Assembly: GCA_003255065.1 (NCBI GenBank)
Contig: QAOA01007694.1
Coordinates: 30,718 to 94,717, forward strand
Direction of reading: 5' to 3'
Length of the DNA stretch: 64,000 bases
DNA from: Cercis canadensis
Lineage: Eukaryota; Streptophyta; Magnoliopsida; Fabales; Fabaceae
Shown here: positions 21,749 to 32,925 of the stretch, in pieces
Numbering within the stretch: position 1 is the stretch's first letter
Layout of the letters: each line of letters starts with the position of its first letter
Translations under genes and position numbers: made by a program
Notes under the pieces: generated by a model
The model's database searches: none
Seen by the model: the letters and a program-made list of their open reading frames with translations, nothing else
Told to the model about the DNA's origin: nothing

Positions 21749-21789
21749 GTTTCTTTGGGTCTTTTCAAGTTAGCAATAGTGGTGCTCTT

Positions 21790-23237
21790 TGGTACCCACA
21801 CCATCTTTCTAGCAGCACAGTTTTTTTTTTATAGGAGCAGGTATTAGGAAAATGTCCTACATATCCATAGTAAAAGAAAGTTCCCTTAGAGAAGGAGTGT
21901 GAGGAGGAAGCTTTGACAAAAGAGTTTTTAGAAACCTTTGAAGTGCTAGGTTGAACATAACCTAAACCAGTTTTGTCTTGGCCTATCCTTTGTCTCCCTA
22001 GCAGAGAGTTCAAATTATTTCTACCTTGAACAAACTTAGCTAGATCTTTGTATAGTTCATTTACTTTTCCTTTTAACTTATTATTTTCACTCAAGATAGA
22101 AGGAGTAAGACAATTATTTTTCTCAAGAACATCATTATGTTGCTGTAAGATTTTAAGTTTATCAGCCAAAACATAATTATCTTTCTTAAGACCTTCTATC
22201 ACCTTAATTTGATCTTTTATAATTATTTTGAGAGCTGAGATTTTTGCAAGTCATTTTTCATAATCAAAAGACAAATTATCAGAAGCATGACTCAGTTCAT
22301 CAAAGGAAGGAAGTAGTTCAAGATCTAGATCAGTTACCTCATGCTTCTTTCCATTGCTTTCACCGGTTGCCATAAGGTAGAAGTTGGCTATATTTTCTTC
22401 ATCAAAATCATCACTGTCAGAGGTTGAATCTTCATCACTCCAGGTGGCATTCATTGCTCTCTTCTTTTCGAGAACCCTCTTTGTGACCATTGCCACATCA
22501 TCTTCACTGGAAACTAGTTCTTCCTGAGTACTAGTTTTTAGAGCAGTGGTTGTTAGAGCTAAACTTTTCATTCTATCTTCAATTCTAGCATTCTTTTGAA
22601 AGAATAACATATGATGTGATTCCAAAGTGCCTCTGAGTTAATCAACAGTGAGTTTATTGGTTTCAACATACTGGAGCAATACAGTCACTTTACATTCCCA
22701 TTTGTCAAATAGACATCTCAAGAGGTTTTTGACTTGCTCTTTTTGACTGTAGACTCTTCCAAGGCCTTTGAGGCTATTGATGATGCTTAGAAACCTAGCA
22801 AAGAATGTCTCCAGATGTTTATCTTGTGACATATGAAACATTTCATATTCAGCTGAATAAATGTCAATTTTGGCCTCTTTGACATGACTGGTTCCTTCAT
22901 GGATGACAACAAGTCTATCCCACATTTCCTTAGCAGTATTCAAAGATGCGATGTGCACATACTCTTTTCCAGATATAGCACAAACTATATTGTATCTTGC
23001 CTTGGAATTTAGAGTGAATTTGATTTTTTCCTCAAGAGTGAATTCCTATTCTTCTTTTGGGACAACAACTCCATTCTCCATTTTATTGGGTGGAATTAAT
23101 CCATTTCTTACGATCTGCTAAACCTCATAGTCAATTGACTCAAGGTACATTTCCATTCAGTGTTTCTAGTAAGGATAATTTTCTCCATTGAAGAATGGTG
23201 GCTTATGAGATGAATGAGATTCATTCTGATTGTTCAT
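21790..23237 (-). pseudogene. Copia (intron 2) gag, broken
   Basis: The start is MNNQNESHSSHKPPFFNGEN, with ATG at 23235-23237, about 80 bp from the 5' LTR. A UBN2-type capsid domain follows (22958-22638: ASLNTAKEMWDRLV, TFFARFLSIINSLKGLG, LFDKWECKVTVLLQ). Then comes a Glu/Asp-rich stretch (22625-22251), a coiled-coil-like segment, and a zinc knuckle in which two cysteines have become Phe and Tyr (FFYYGYVGHFPNTC). A TAG replaces the Trp expected after GENYPY, and other stops split the frame. Gag would form the particle; this copy cannot. Confidence 0.85.
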
Positions 23238-23304
23238 GGTACTTGCAACACAGTGAACTAGATCTTTAGCTCTTGGTTAGTTAAACCAACAAAATGAGCA
23301 CATA

Positions 23305-23316
23305 GCTCTGATACCA
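23305..23316 (-). other. Primer-binding site (initiator tRNA-Met type)
   Basis: The plus strand reads GCTCTGATACCA, so the minus strand reads TGGTATCAGAGC, 2 bp from the 5' LTR edge. Confidence 0.9.
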
Positions 23317-23318
23317 AT

Positions 23319-24475
23319 TGAAGGTTGCAAGAAATACTCCTAGAGGTGGTGAATAAGAGTTTTCAAAATTTAAAACTATATCAGTTCTAAAACACATATA
23401 AATTCAATATTCAGTTCTCTTCAAGAACTAGTTCTCTAACCTTAAGAACTAGTTCTTTGATAAAACAGAATTCAACAGAAAATTAGAACAAGCTAAATCA
23501 AAGGAGACAAAATAACAACTCAAAATATCATACTCAAGCAATAGAAGCACATATAAATCTCAAAAATGAAAATAACTCATAATTAAATAGATGAAAGGAG
23601 AAGATAGATTAGCAAGAGATTCTTATAGTGGTTTGGCTAACATTGCCTACATCCACTTCTCCCAATTGCTTGGGGTTGCACTAAAATCCGGGTTTAGTTG
23701 TCCAAGCTTTACATCCATGGTTTTTCTTCAAGCTAACCAAGAACTCATCCCTTTCAACAAAGATGAAGCAAGAGCCTCACCCAAATTTCTCCCTAGAAAT
23801 CTGAATACAAATCCCTTTTATCAAAGATAAATCCCCATTAGAAAGTACTCTCTCAACAGAGAAGATTAATACAATTATTGCACTTGAGGAAGAAGAAGGA
23901 GACAAAGAAACTAAGTACATAACACTTAGAGAACCATTCTTCAATCTCTCTCTAGAAAGCTTTCTCTCACAAGTTTTCTTCTTTCTTCTTTCCTACTAAA
24001 GTCTTGAAAAATTTCTCTTCTTAAGGCAAAATGAGCCCACATGAAGACTTGGGTAACAACTCTAATAAGGACAGCTGTCAACCGCAAAGAGCAAGAGAAT
24101 CCCATTTGCATTATCTCTTTCATTTTTAGCAATAAACAATTCTTACTTTATCCCTTAAAAAGTGGATCTTGCAACTGCACCCTCAAGAGGAAATTTCCTC
24201 ACCTTGTATAGGAAACTTCTTGAAAAAATGAGAACTTTCTCAGGTCTTCTTAATTCAGCACAGATCCTTGTCCACATAAGCAAATATTTGATAGACAACA
24301 AATGGTAAAAATGAGTTCCCTCTTTGTCAAAACCAGTTCTTGAGATGAAGAACTAGTTCTCAAGACTTCTTGCTAACCTGTTCTTAAATAAACATTTAAG
24401 CACAAACACATGGTTAATCAAAGCAGGATCATTTGTTATCATCAAAACTGGATTTAGAGAGTTGTGGGGCCAACA
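23319..24475 (-). repeat. Copia (intron 2) 5' LTR
   Basis: 1157 bp, TG..CA bounded, with the same palindromic AAGAACTAGTTCT motifs as its partner. It differs from it by scattered substitutions and short indels. Confidence 0.9.
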
Positions 24476-24828
24476 AATATGTCTTGCAATTGGAGGAAAA
24501 TTCCACTTTTATTGGTTGTGTGCTTTAGGATCATTATTTACAATAATTTATGGGTCAAAGGGTTAGAATGATGAGTTGATATTCTTTTTCGTTACATTCT
24601 ATTAATGTGTGAATAGTCATGTTATGTCTCTAAACATCTGTCCATGAAATCATGGTTTTGTAGTTAAATGCTCCCATGTTATAGTCGATTTTATGTTAGA
24701 TCATTCATACTTACCTTCATCTATTAAGAGGTCTAAAAGCCAATCGGATATATGGAAAATTATAAAGCTTTTATAAAGAAGTCCTCTACCTTGAATATGA
24801 ATTTCCTTATCAATATTTTTTTTTGTAG

Positions 24829-24941
24829 GTTTTTCTGAATGCCATGGCAGAGACTGGGCAAGTAAAACTTTATGGTGAACATCTAACATAAATAGAAACT
24901 TCTCTTTATTGAGCACGACGCCATCTTTTTAAGGAAGAAAG
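24829..24941 (+). pseudogene. PTAC12: PTAC12 exon 3 (AMAETGQVKLYGE), broken
   Basis: The acceptor is TTTTGTAG and the donor is AAAG|GTATCT. The reading is VFLNAMAETGQVKLYGEHLT, then TAA at 24889, then IETSLY, TGA at 24910 (family Arg) and ARRHLFKEER, whose last codon is completed by exon 4. The 113-bp length and phase 2 exit agree with the neighbours. The intervening intron 2 tail (24481-24828) has nothing recognisable. Confidence 0.9.
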
Positions 24942-25757
24942 GTATCTTTGACTACTACATTCACAATATAGTTTTGATAAACCTTGAAAGGAAAGCCTAA
25001 AAGAAGTTTTGAACCAGAATTTCTTGAAGAAAAGTGAGAAAATTCTGAAAGGATTAAGCATATCCATTTGAATTGCCTTGCTACTTTAATGAAGGGAGAC
25101 TGACATCATGCATGAATGGGGTTGTAGATAAAATATTTTACTCTGTGGGTCAGATCTGTGCTATTTTGTTTTGGTTGTTTTGGGGTTGGGGGGAGGGGAT
25201 GCTCAACTTTTTAATTTTAGCTATATAATATACTCACATTTTTCATATAGAAATCAATCTGCTATAGATAACACGTGGAAAGCTTAATATCTTACTCCCT
25301 AAAAGGTGAATCCTGAATGTTGGGTATGCAATAGTTTCCAAAACCCTAAAATGTATGGGACAAGAACCATTTCTGAGCAGGTGGACCCAAGACTCTCTCT
25401 AATGTAGGAAAAAACTAAGACAACCTGCCTACTATGCCTTTGTGTTAGGTTTTAGAGTTCCAATAGTATTATATCTATGTTTTGCTTTGTTTGTCTTACT
25501 TCTTTTATCAGTAAAAGTACTATATCTAGGGATAAAAATATATTTAATTTCTCAGAATAGCATATTTCATTTATCAGCAAAATTATTATATTCTAAAATT
25601 TTCAAGAATGCTTTCACTTAAATAAGCACATGCCAAACCCTACTTTCCTATCTCTTTTTGGTCATTGCTTTGCAAACAAAGTTATTGATTATAAAAGCTT
25701 CCTCTAGTGTTGTGTCTCTTATAATGAATTTGTAAAAGTAACTCCTAATGTTTGCAG

Positions 25758-26016
25758 GCTTCAGGCTGAACAAGAGACACTGGAAAGGATAAGTCCACTA
25801 GCATACTATTCAGAATGGGTAAAAGCATGGAAAAGGGACCCTTCTCATGAAGCTGTTCAAAAGCATTTTGAATAGACCGATGAAGATGAGAACACTCAAG
25901 TAATTGAAATGTTTAGCCATCAAACAGACTGAGAGTATCACATAGTGATGGGGACTGATGATGTATTTGTAGGGACCCTTTAGCAAAGCGAATGAGGGAG
26001 GATCAATTAAAGCAAA
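25758..26016 (+). pseudogene. PTAC12: PTAC12 exon 4 (YYSEWVKAWKRD..MFSHQTD), broken
   Basis: The acceptor is TTTGCAG. The reading is LQAEQETLERISPLAYYSEW, VKAWKRDPSHEAVQKHFE, TAG at 25873, DEDENTQVIEMFSHQTD, TGA at 25930 (family Arg), EYHIVMGTD. A one-base loss near 25960 then shifts the frame, after which RDPLAKRMREDQLKQ reads in the next frame. The donor is AAA|GTATGC; its phase joins exon 5 to rebuild the Ile-Trp pair. This is the best conserved block of the protein. Confidence 0.9.
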
Positions 26017-26777
26017 GTATGCACTTCAGAGCTGAAATCTTTGCATTATGTCTGGATCTTTCTTTTATAGTTATCTTCTATCATCTGACTATGTATATTG
26101 CATTTAATGAGTTCTAAGATTATTCAACTTTATTTGGCATTGTTTGTCAAGAAGCACTTGACTTAAAAGTTTAAGTTGTTTGGCAGGAGCCCTGTAATGT
26201 GTTTTATTTCTCTAAGATGCCCATATACATGGAAGTTGACTGGGTTTGAAATGTAAGCATAGCATAGGCTCATCTCTACCTTCAGCTGAGACTTGACACT
26301 ACCTTGTACCAAAATTTAGTTTTGAAACTAGAGGTGGAAAGAATTGAACTCTAGACCAATTGGTTGAAGAGGCTTTGTGATGTAGGATAATTAAGGGGGG
26401 TCAATTACAATTGTATATTGATTTTTATAATTTTTATGTAATTTTCGTAGGTATAACTTTTAGGGATTTTATTTTGTTATTTTAGGCAATTTTAGGAAAC
26501 TTATGGTAGAATTAGAATCCTAATAGGATACTATATGGGTTAAGACTATTCTAGAATGAGTTATTTCTTGTTGGGCAAGTCTTATTATGGGTATAAGTAG
26601 GACTACTATGTGTGAAATGAGGGGAGCTTATCTTTCTACAATATGAATTATATTTTGAGGATTATTCCTTTTTTTTTGTGGGGATTCCTGAGTTTCTTGC
26701 CTAGTGGATTCTTGGTCATCTGCTAGAACGATACTTGATACTTGGCCTTTATTTGTGCCTCTGTTCTGCGTCACTTT

Positions 26778-27475
26778 TGTAAGAGATTTCAACCTATGCA
26801 ACCAAGATAACAAACAACAAGCAAATACCAACACAACAAATCTAAACCAGAAAACAATATGCAGTAGTAAATCAATGTAAAGAAAACAACACCAGAATTA
26901 CATGGTTCAGCAAGTTGGCTTACATCCTCTCAATCATTCTGATTTTTTTTTCTTTGATTTCTCTCAAGCCTAAAAAATGCTAATCTCCAGTTATCCAGTC
27001 CTTTACCCATCACACATTTATATAGGAATCTGTTACAAGTTGGTTATGGCCATTAACTAACTAATAACTTATTTCTAAGACACAACCGCCTTTCGCGACA
27101 TGGCCGTGTTTGAGGTCGTGTATGATGAACATGGCCGTGTCGCTTTAATGACACTGCATGTCTGATGCTCCAGAACTTCACTTAAGTGACACACCCATGT
27201 CATTCCCGTGTATGATCCCGTGTTTGTAGTCTTGAGACTCATTCCAGCCCCCTCCACGAACATGGCCATGTCTATTAAACATGCCCTGTGTTCTAAATGC
27301 ACACATCCATGTCTGAACTCCCAAGGCTCACTTCCAGTGAACATGCCCAAACTCACAAGTGAACACGGCCCGTGTCTTCAGTCCTGAGACTAACTTAAGT
27401 AACACGGTCTACTCCATAAGTGAACATGGCCGTGCTCCAACCCGTGTTAGGCTTACTCAAGGGATGATCATCACA
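26778..27475 (-). repeat. Copia (intron 4) 3' LTR with ACATGGCCGTGT repeats
   Basis: 698 bp. The second half carries many imperfect copies of ACATGGCCGTGT, ACACGGCC and AACATGGCCGTG (27098-27440), matching those in the right LTR. Confidence 0.9.
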
Positions 27476-27537
27476 TTTCTCCACCTTGTCTCTTAAATTA
27501 GAAAAGTTCAATCAAGTGCTGCTATCCTTCTTATGGT

Positions 27538-28338
27538 TTATCCTTCACAGAACCCTATTAAGTCCGAGCAATGCTTCAACTTAGTATGAGGCAATAACTT
27601 TGTGAATACATCAGCTGGATTTTCTTCAAATGCTACCTTCTCCATCAGAACCTCCTGAGTCTCAATCACATCTCGAATAAAAGGGAGTCTAACATCAATA
27701 TGTTTTGACCTCTCATGATAAACTTGATGTTTTGAGAGATGGATGACATTTTGACTATCACAGTACACTGTGATACTATCTTGAATGATTCCAAGTTCAC
27801 CAATTAGGCCTCTGAGCCACAGAGCTTCCTTAACACCCTATGCTAGGGCTATATACTTAGCTTGAGTTGTAGACAAGGGTACCACAGACTGAAGCATAGA
27901 CTTCCAACTGACAGCAGTGCCAAACAATGTGAATACATATCCTGACAAGGACTTCATTGTATCAACATTTCCTGCATAATCTAAATCCACATATCCCTTG
28001 ATTGCTTCTTCATCTTGGAGTTCCCTCTTGAACTTCAAACTAGAAGCCAAAGAGTCATTCAAGTATTTTAGCACCCACTTCAGAGCTTCCTAATGTGTTG
28101 GTCTGGGATCTGCCATGAATCTGCTAACAACACTCACAGCATGAGCCAAATCTGGTCTACTACACACCATGCCATACATAATGCTTCCAACTCCACTTGC
28201 ATATAGGATTGCCACCATTCTAATCCTTTCTTCATTTGTGCTAGGCGCTTGTTGGACAGAAAGTTTATAGTGTTGCCCCAAAGGAGTTGAAATTGGTTTA
28301 GACATATGCATTCTAAACCTCTCAACTACTCTCTTCAT
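27538..28338 (-). pseudogene. Copia (intron 4) RNase H and RT C-terminus
   Basis: Reads RVVERFRMHMSKPISTPLG, YASGVGSIMYGMVCSRPDLA, GYVDLDYAGNVDTMKSLSGY and AKYIALA. It then ends with YCDSQNVIHLSKHQVYHERS and KHIDVRLPFIRD. Frames are interrupted near 28080 (TAG) and 27830, but the domain order is intact. Confidence 0.9.
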
Positions 28339-29000
28339 GTTGCCTTGCTATGATAGGAGTAATTCCCTTTTTGATTATGTCCCTGATGATGTCCATTCCC
28401 AGAATCTTCTTGGCAGCTCCAAGCTCCTTTCATCTCGAACTCAGAATTTAACTTTGTTTTGAGTTTATGAATCTCTGCTTTACTTGAACTGGCTATTAAA
28501 ATGTCATCTACATATAATAGCAAGTACAGAGGTGATTTATCATTTTGTCTCAAGATATAAACACAGCTGTCATAACTACTCATTTGAAAGTTCATTTTCA
28601 TCAGAAAGTCATCAGATCTTTTATACCACTGCCTTGGACTTTGCTTTAAATCATATAGTGACTTCTTTAGCAAACATACTTTATTCTTGTATTCAATAAA
28701 GCCTTCAGGTTGCTCCATGTATATGGTTTCCTCTAGATCACCATGAAGGAATGTTGTTTTAACATCTAGTTGCTCTAGTTCAAGGTCAAACTGATTCACT
28801 AGAGACAACAAGATTCTAATCAAACAATACTTTACAACCGGTGAAAAAATTTCATTGAAATCAACTCCTTCAACTTGTGTAAACCCCTTTGCCACATGTC
28901 TTGCTTTGAATATGGTCTTCTCAACTCCTGGAATACCTTCCTTTCTTTTGAAGATCCATTTACAGCCCATTATCCTTTGATTTTTAGGTAGATCAACCAT
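28335..29000 (-). pseudogene. Copia (intron 4) reverse transcriptase
   Basis: An open stretch of 221 codons shows the Copia RT signatures in order: MGCKWIFKRKEG, KARHVAKGFTQVEGVDF, LEQLDVKTTFLHGDLEETIY (catalytic Asp in LDVK), LYDLKQSPRQWYK and the YVDDILIA active site. The 3' end shifts frame near 28400. The enzyme would copy the element RNA into DNA. The domain continues from 29025-29667 upstream after a break at about 29010. Confidence 0.92.
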
Positions 29001-29024
29001 AACCCAAGTCTTGTTCTTATCCAG

Positions 29025-29667
29025 TCACTTCATTTCCTCTTTCATTGCTGCCAACCAGTTGTGACTGTCTCTCCCCTTCAGTGCTTCTTTGAAATTTGTA
29101 GGCTCAGGGTCTTGAATTTCTTCAGCGACATTCAGAGCATAACAAATGAGATCAGCATAGCCAAATCTCTTAGGTGGTATGATTCTTCTCCTTGCTCTAT
29201 CTTTGACCAAGCGATACTCATTCTGAACTACTGCAGGAAGTTGTTCAACCACAGCTTCCTCTTTAGTGTGAATCATCTCTTCATTAACATGGTGAGTTGG
29301 TAACTCCACCTCAATTTGAGTACTCTCTTGCTCAAGTTCCTTGTTTCTGGTTTCTCCTTGGTCTTTGTCCAACATAGCCATTCTAGTTTCATCAAAGGTT
29401 ACATCCCTGCTCACTATGCACTTAGGCTCACCCGGTTCCATCCTCCATAGCTTGTATCCCTTGACTCCAATAGGGTATCCTATGAATGCACACCTGATTG
29501 CTCTAGCACCAAGCTTGTCTTGCTTGACATGAGCAAAAGCCAAAGCACCAAACACCCTCAGATGAGAGTAATCTACAGGTCTCCCATTCCACAGCTCCAT
29601 ACGTGTTTTAAAATCTATAGCGAAAGATGGACATATATTGATCAAGTGTACAACAGTCGTAGCAGCT
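29025..29667 (-). pseudogene. Copia (intron 4) integrase C-terminal part and RT start
   Basis: Reads AATTVVHLINICPSFAIDFK, then RVFGALAFAHVKQDKLGARA, CAFIGYPIGVKGYKLW, an acidic linker, RRRIIPPKRFGYADL and FKEALKG. This is the end of the integrase and the linker into RT. At 29667 the frame runs straight into the solo LTR. The sequence preceding the insertion resumes at 31105. Confidence 0.88.
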
Positions 29668-31099
29668 TGATGAACACACTTTTTATACAATAGTTATTCC
29701 TCATACTTAGTCTTTTAAACCTCTTTTGGGCTGAATTGCATAGACTTAGACCTCATTTCATGACTTAGGATCCATTTATGCTTAATTGCAATTTCCAGCA
29801 ATACTGGGCATTATATGCTGTCTCTGTGTTTCAGGCATATCTTGAGTTCTGGATGTCCAAAAATTCCGAGTAATACCTTGTTGGAAAGCTGAGAGAATTG
29901 TCTACAACTTTCTTTCAGGGCTCCAAAGCTAATTCGGACTTTCAGAAGGTTATATGCAGCCTGGAAGCCAGAGAAGACATGCTGTCGCAGGATCCTGACC
30001 TACATGCAGTATTTGGGTCATAACTTGAGTTGTAGATGTTATATTGACCTGAAACTGGTACCATTGGAAAGCTAACAGACAGAGCTTCAATTGATATGAA
30101 GACCGGTTCACCATATTTTATGTGGAAGATGGTCTTATTTGCTGTGCAAGTTAGCTGACGGTTCCAGACACCTTCTGCCACTTAAATGGGCCTAACTTCC
30201 TCATGACAAGTCCAAATGGGCCCAAACCAAAGCCCAATTGAAGCTAAGGCCCATGGGAACAAGTGTGCCCTAAGGGCAATTTAGGTGTGCATGTAAAATT
30301 GGAGGTCTATATCAGAAGAAGGAGGCAGCCGAAATTGAGAATCACCAAGTTTTAGATATTTTAGACAACTTTCTATTCTTGCCTTAGTCTCTAAGTTTTC
30401 TTTTAGATATTTTGTAAGAACTCAGCTCCTCTTGTTCATGGAGGGCTAATCCATCCTATCAATCCAGGTTTTGCTATTCTGATTATTGGTTTTGAGATTA
30501 TGAGTTGTTGTTCTTCATTTTAGTTGTTAATCAAAGTTCTTTCAATCCTCTGAAATATTCTGTTTGAATTGCTTAATTCGAATTGGATTATTCATGTGTT
30601 CATATCATGTTTGCATGTGATAAAAGAGGATTGTATGGTTGATTAATGTTTCTGAGCTTTTGGATGGATTAATCACCTTGGCTGGATCATGGACTTAGGT
30701 AAAACTAGACTTGAATGTTTGCTTAATTCATTTGGTCTTAGTTGAATCCGAATTCTGGTTGCTTAACCAGTGGAATCCATAGAACATTGAGAGGCTTCTT
30801 GATATGTTTTAAAGGCCAAGAACATGGTTAATAATTGAATGGACCATTAGAAATCAAGGATGAACTTAAATCAGAATTAGTAAAGACTTAGATTGGTTGC
30901 TTTCTCTTAAACTTCACCACTTTCAATTAATTTCTGTCAAGCACTTAAAACAAACACAACCCCCCTGTTTACATGCTTCTCTATATGATTCACTAAATAG
31001 AACAATCCTTAGGTTCGACTTAGGGCTGTCCTATGCTGCAAATAGCTAGGTAACCGACCTAAAACTTTAAGTAATTTGAGGAGCCTCGGCAGCTCATCA
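29668..31099 (+). mobile_element. Solo LTR of the TGATGAGC family, inserted in the Copia integrase
   Basis: Starts TGATGAACACAC and ends GCAGCTCATCA, so the outer six bases are perfect inverted repeats (TGATGA/TCATCA). CAGCT lies on both sides (29663-29667 and 31100-31104), a clean 5-bp target duplication. Removing it joins FWGEA to ATTVVHLIN in the integrase on the minus strand. The 1432 bp contain no primer site, polypurine tract or coding sequence, so it reads as a single LTR left by recombination. Relatives are at 3648-6327, 10890-12154 and 47651-48022. The parent element is not in the window. Confidence 0.9.
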
Positions 31100-31104
31100 C
31101 AGCT

Positions 31105-31709
31105 TCACCCCAAAAGCTTTTAGGTAGTCCTGCACTTAACAACATGCATCTGACACGTTCCAAGATAGTTCTGTTCATCCTCTCTGCCAAACCATTCTGC
31201 TAAGGAGTTTTTGTAACAGTTTTGTGCCTTTGAATTCCTTTCTTCTTGCAAAACTCATTAAACTGCTCTGAAAGAAACTCCAGGCCATTGTCAGTCCTTA
31301 AAGTTTTAAGTTTAGTTTCCATTTGATTCTCTATTAGTGTGTGTCATTCCTTGAATTTTTCAAAGGTGTCACTCTTGGTTTTCAATATATACACTCCTAG
31401 AGTAATCATCAATGATGGTGAGAAAATAAAATCCCCTTCCATGAGTCCTTGTTTTTGCTGGACCCCAGAGGTCCGAGTGAGCATACTCAAAGGGTCCTTT
31501 TGCATTATGCATACCAGCTCCAAACTTAACTCTTTAAGCCTTTCCTAATATGCATTAATCACAAAAGTCTAATTTATATATTTTATCACCATTTAGCAGA
31601 TTTTGTTTTGCTAATTCAACTAAACCTCTCTCACTAACATGTCCTAATCTCATGTGCCACAGTTTAGTTTTATCAATGAGTGTTTGACTTGCAATAGAAG
31701 CTTGTGCTA
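31105..31709 (-). pseudogene. Copia (intron 4) integrase N-terminal part, heavily broken
   Basis: Translating the minus strand gives GHVSERGLVELAKQNLL, KLDFCD, GPFEYAHSDLWGPAKT and FYFLTIIDDYSRSVYI, with several stops between. These are the zinc-binding and first catalytic blocks of a Copia integrase. The block ends SFWGEA just before the solo LTR. Confidence 0.8.
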
Positions 31710-32199
31710 TTACAGTAAAGCCATCAAGAATATATAAGACATTACTTTTAGTGCACCATTAGAAATTCTCATACTCCCATGCTCAATCTTAGTAAGATAT
31801 CCTAAACTATCAAACATGCTTATAGATATGAGATTTCTTTTCAGCTCAGGTACATACCTCACACCTTGCAGTAGGATTTCTTGGCCATTGAACATCTTTA
31901 GTCTGATGGAGCCCAAACCTTGCTGTGTTGTTGCCAAGCAGCACCATTCCACCTTCTTTTAGGTCAATGGTCTCGATAAAATCTTTCCTTGGACACATGT
32001 GGTATGAACATCTAGAATCAAGTACCCAGTCCTTCTTAATCTCAGTATTTGAAACTACTAAGACCCCAACAGTGTCATAGCCATCTGTGACTATTGCTGC
32101 ATCACCCAGTTCTTGAGGTTTCTTAAATTCCTTGCCCCTTCTTTCTGGACAATCCCTCTTGAAGTGGCCTTTCTTATGACAGTGAAAGCACTTGAACAT
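31710..32199 (-). pseudogene. Copia (intron 4) zinc knuckle and protease
   Basis: CFHCHKKGHFKRDC is an intact CCHC nucleocapsid knuckle. The protease site reads DSRCSYHMC, with Arg where the family has the Gly of DSG, which should abolish activity. A frameshift near 31900 is followed by FNGQEILLQGVRYVPELKRN, the usual sequence after the protease. Confidence 0.9.
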
Positions 32200-32336
32200 G
32201 GTTTGTGACTAGTTCTTCATTTTGATCTGGACTTGTTCCTTTTGAAGCTTCTTTTCTCAAGCCTGCTCCTCATCATGTTCAACCCCTCTCCTTGGTTGTC
32301 TTTCTTCATCTCTTGCTTCTTCTGAAGTTCCTTTGC

Positions 32337-32880
32337 TCAAATTAAGGACTGCACTTTTTCAAGAGTGATGATTTGCTCCCTTCCAAACAGCATGACATCC
32401 TTGAAATGTTCATACACCTTTGGTAGAGCACTGAGTAGTATTAGAGTTTTGTCTTTATCCTTTAGCTTGATCTCTATGTTCTCCAAATCATCAAGAATCT
32501 TGTTGAAGTCTACTATTTGCTCAGTGAGCAATTTTTCTTTAGTCATGTTGAAAGAATACAATTGCTGCTTCATGAACAATCGATTGGCAAAGGATTTTGT
32601 CATGTACAGTGACTTTAGCTTGAGCCACATTGCAGCAGCAAATGGTTCTTTGGCTACCTCCCTCAATGCCTTATCCCCAAGGCACAAGATTATTGCACTC
32701 TTGGCCTTCTCCAGCAAATCTTTCTTTTCTTTCTCAGACAAAGACTCAGAAAATGCAGTATCTCCCTTCAACGCTTCAGCCAATCCTTGTTGCACTAGGA
32801 TTTCTTGCATCTTGATCCTCTACAGTTCGAAATCATTGGAACTAGAGAATTTTTCAATGTCATACTTGGTTGTTCCCATA
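32337..32880 (-). pseudogene. Copia (intron 4) gag
   Basis: Opens MGTTKYDIEKFSSSNDFEL at 32880, followed by TAG (32820-32822) where Trp is expected. It continues MQEILVQQGLAEALKGD, then AMWLKLKSLYMTKSFANRL and a UBN2-type end (ILLSALPKVYEHFKD, VQSLI) before a TGA at 32337. Gag would assemble the virus-like particle. Confidence 0.88.
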
Positions 32881-32905
32881 GCTGCGTCTCTATTCTTCAA
32901 TTCTC

Positions 32906-32923
32906 TTCCCACAGACGGCGCCA
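32906..32923 (-). other. Primer-binding site next to the split 5' LTR
   Basis: The minus strand reads TGGCGCCGTCTGTGGGAA. Its first nine bases match the tRNA-Asp-type site also seen at 39118-39136. It lies 2 bp from the LTR start. Confidence 0.75.
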
Positions 32924-32925
32924 AT

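Larger units (their letters stand above)
17672..24475 (-). mobile_element. Copia LTR retrotransposon with envelope-like frame (Sirevirus-like), integrase and RT deleted
   Basis: The element runs TGAAGG...CCAACA and is flanked by AATAT on both sides (17667-17671 and 24476-24480). LTRs: 17672-18853 (3' LTR by orientation) and 23319-24475 (5' LTR). A primer site complementary to initiator tRNA-Met (reverse complement TGGTATCAGAGC) is at 23305-23316. A polypurine tract, AAGGGGAGAT on the minus strand, abuts the 3' LTR. Order along the minus strand: gag with UBN2 domain, zinc knuckle, protease, then directly RNase H, then an extra envelope-like frame. Integrase and most of RT are missing. The minus-strand purine string TGACAAAGGGGGAGAA near 19010-19025 and the extra frame are features known from Sireviruses. 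It occupies PTAC12 intron 2. Confidence 0.9.
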
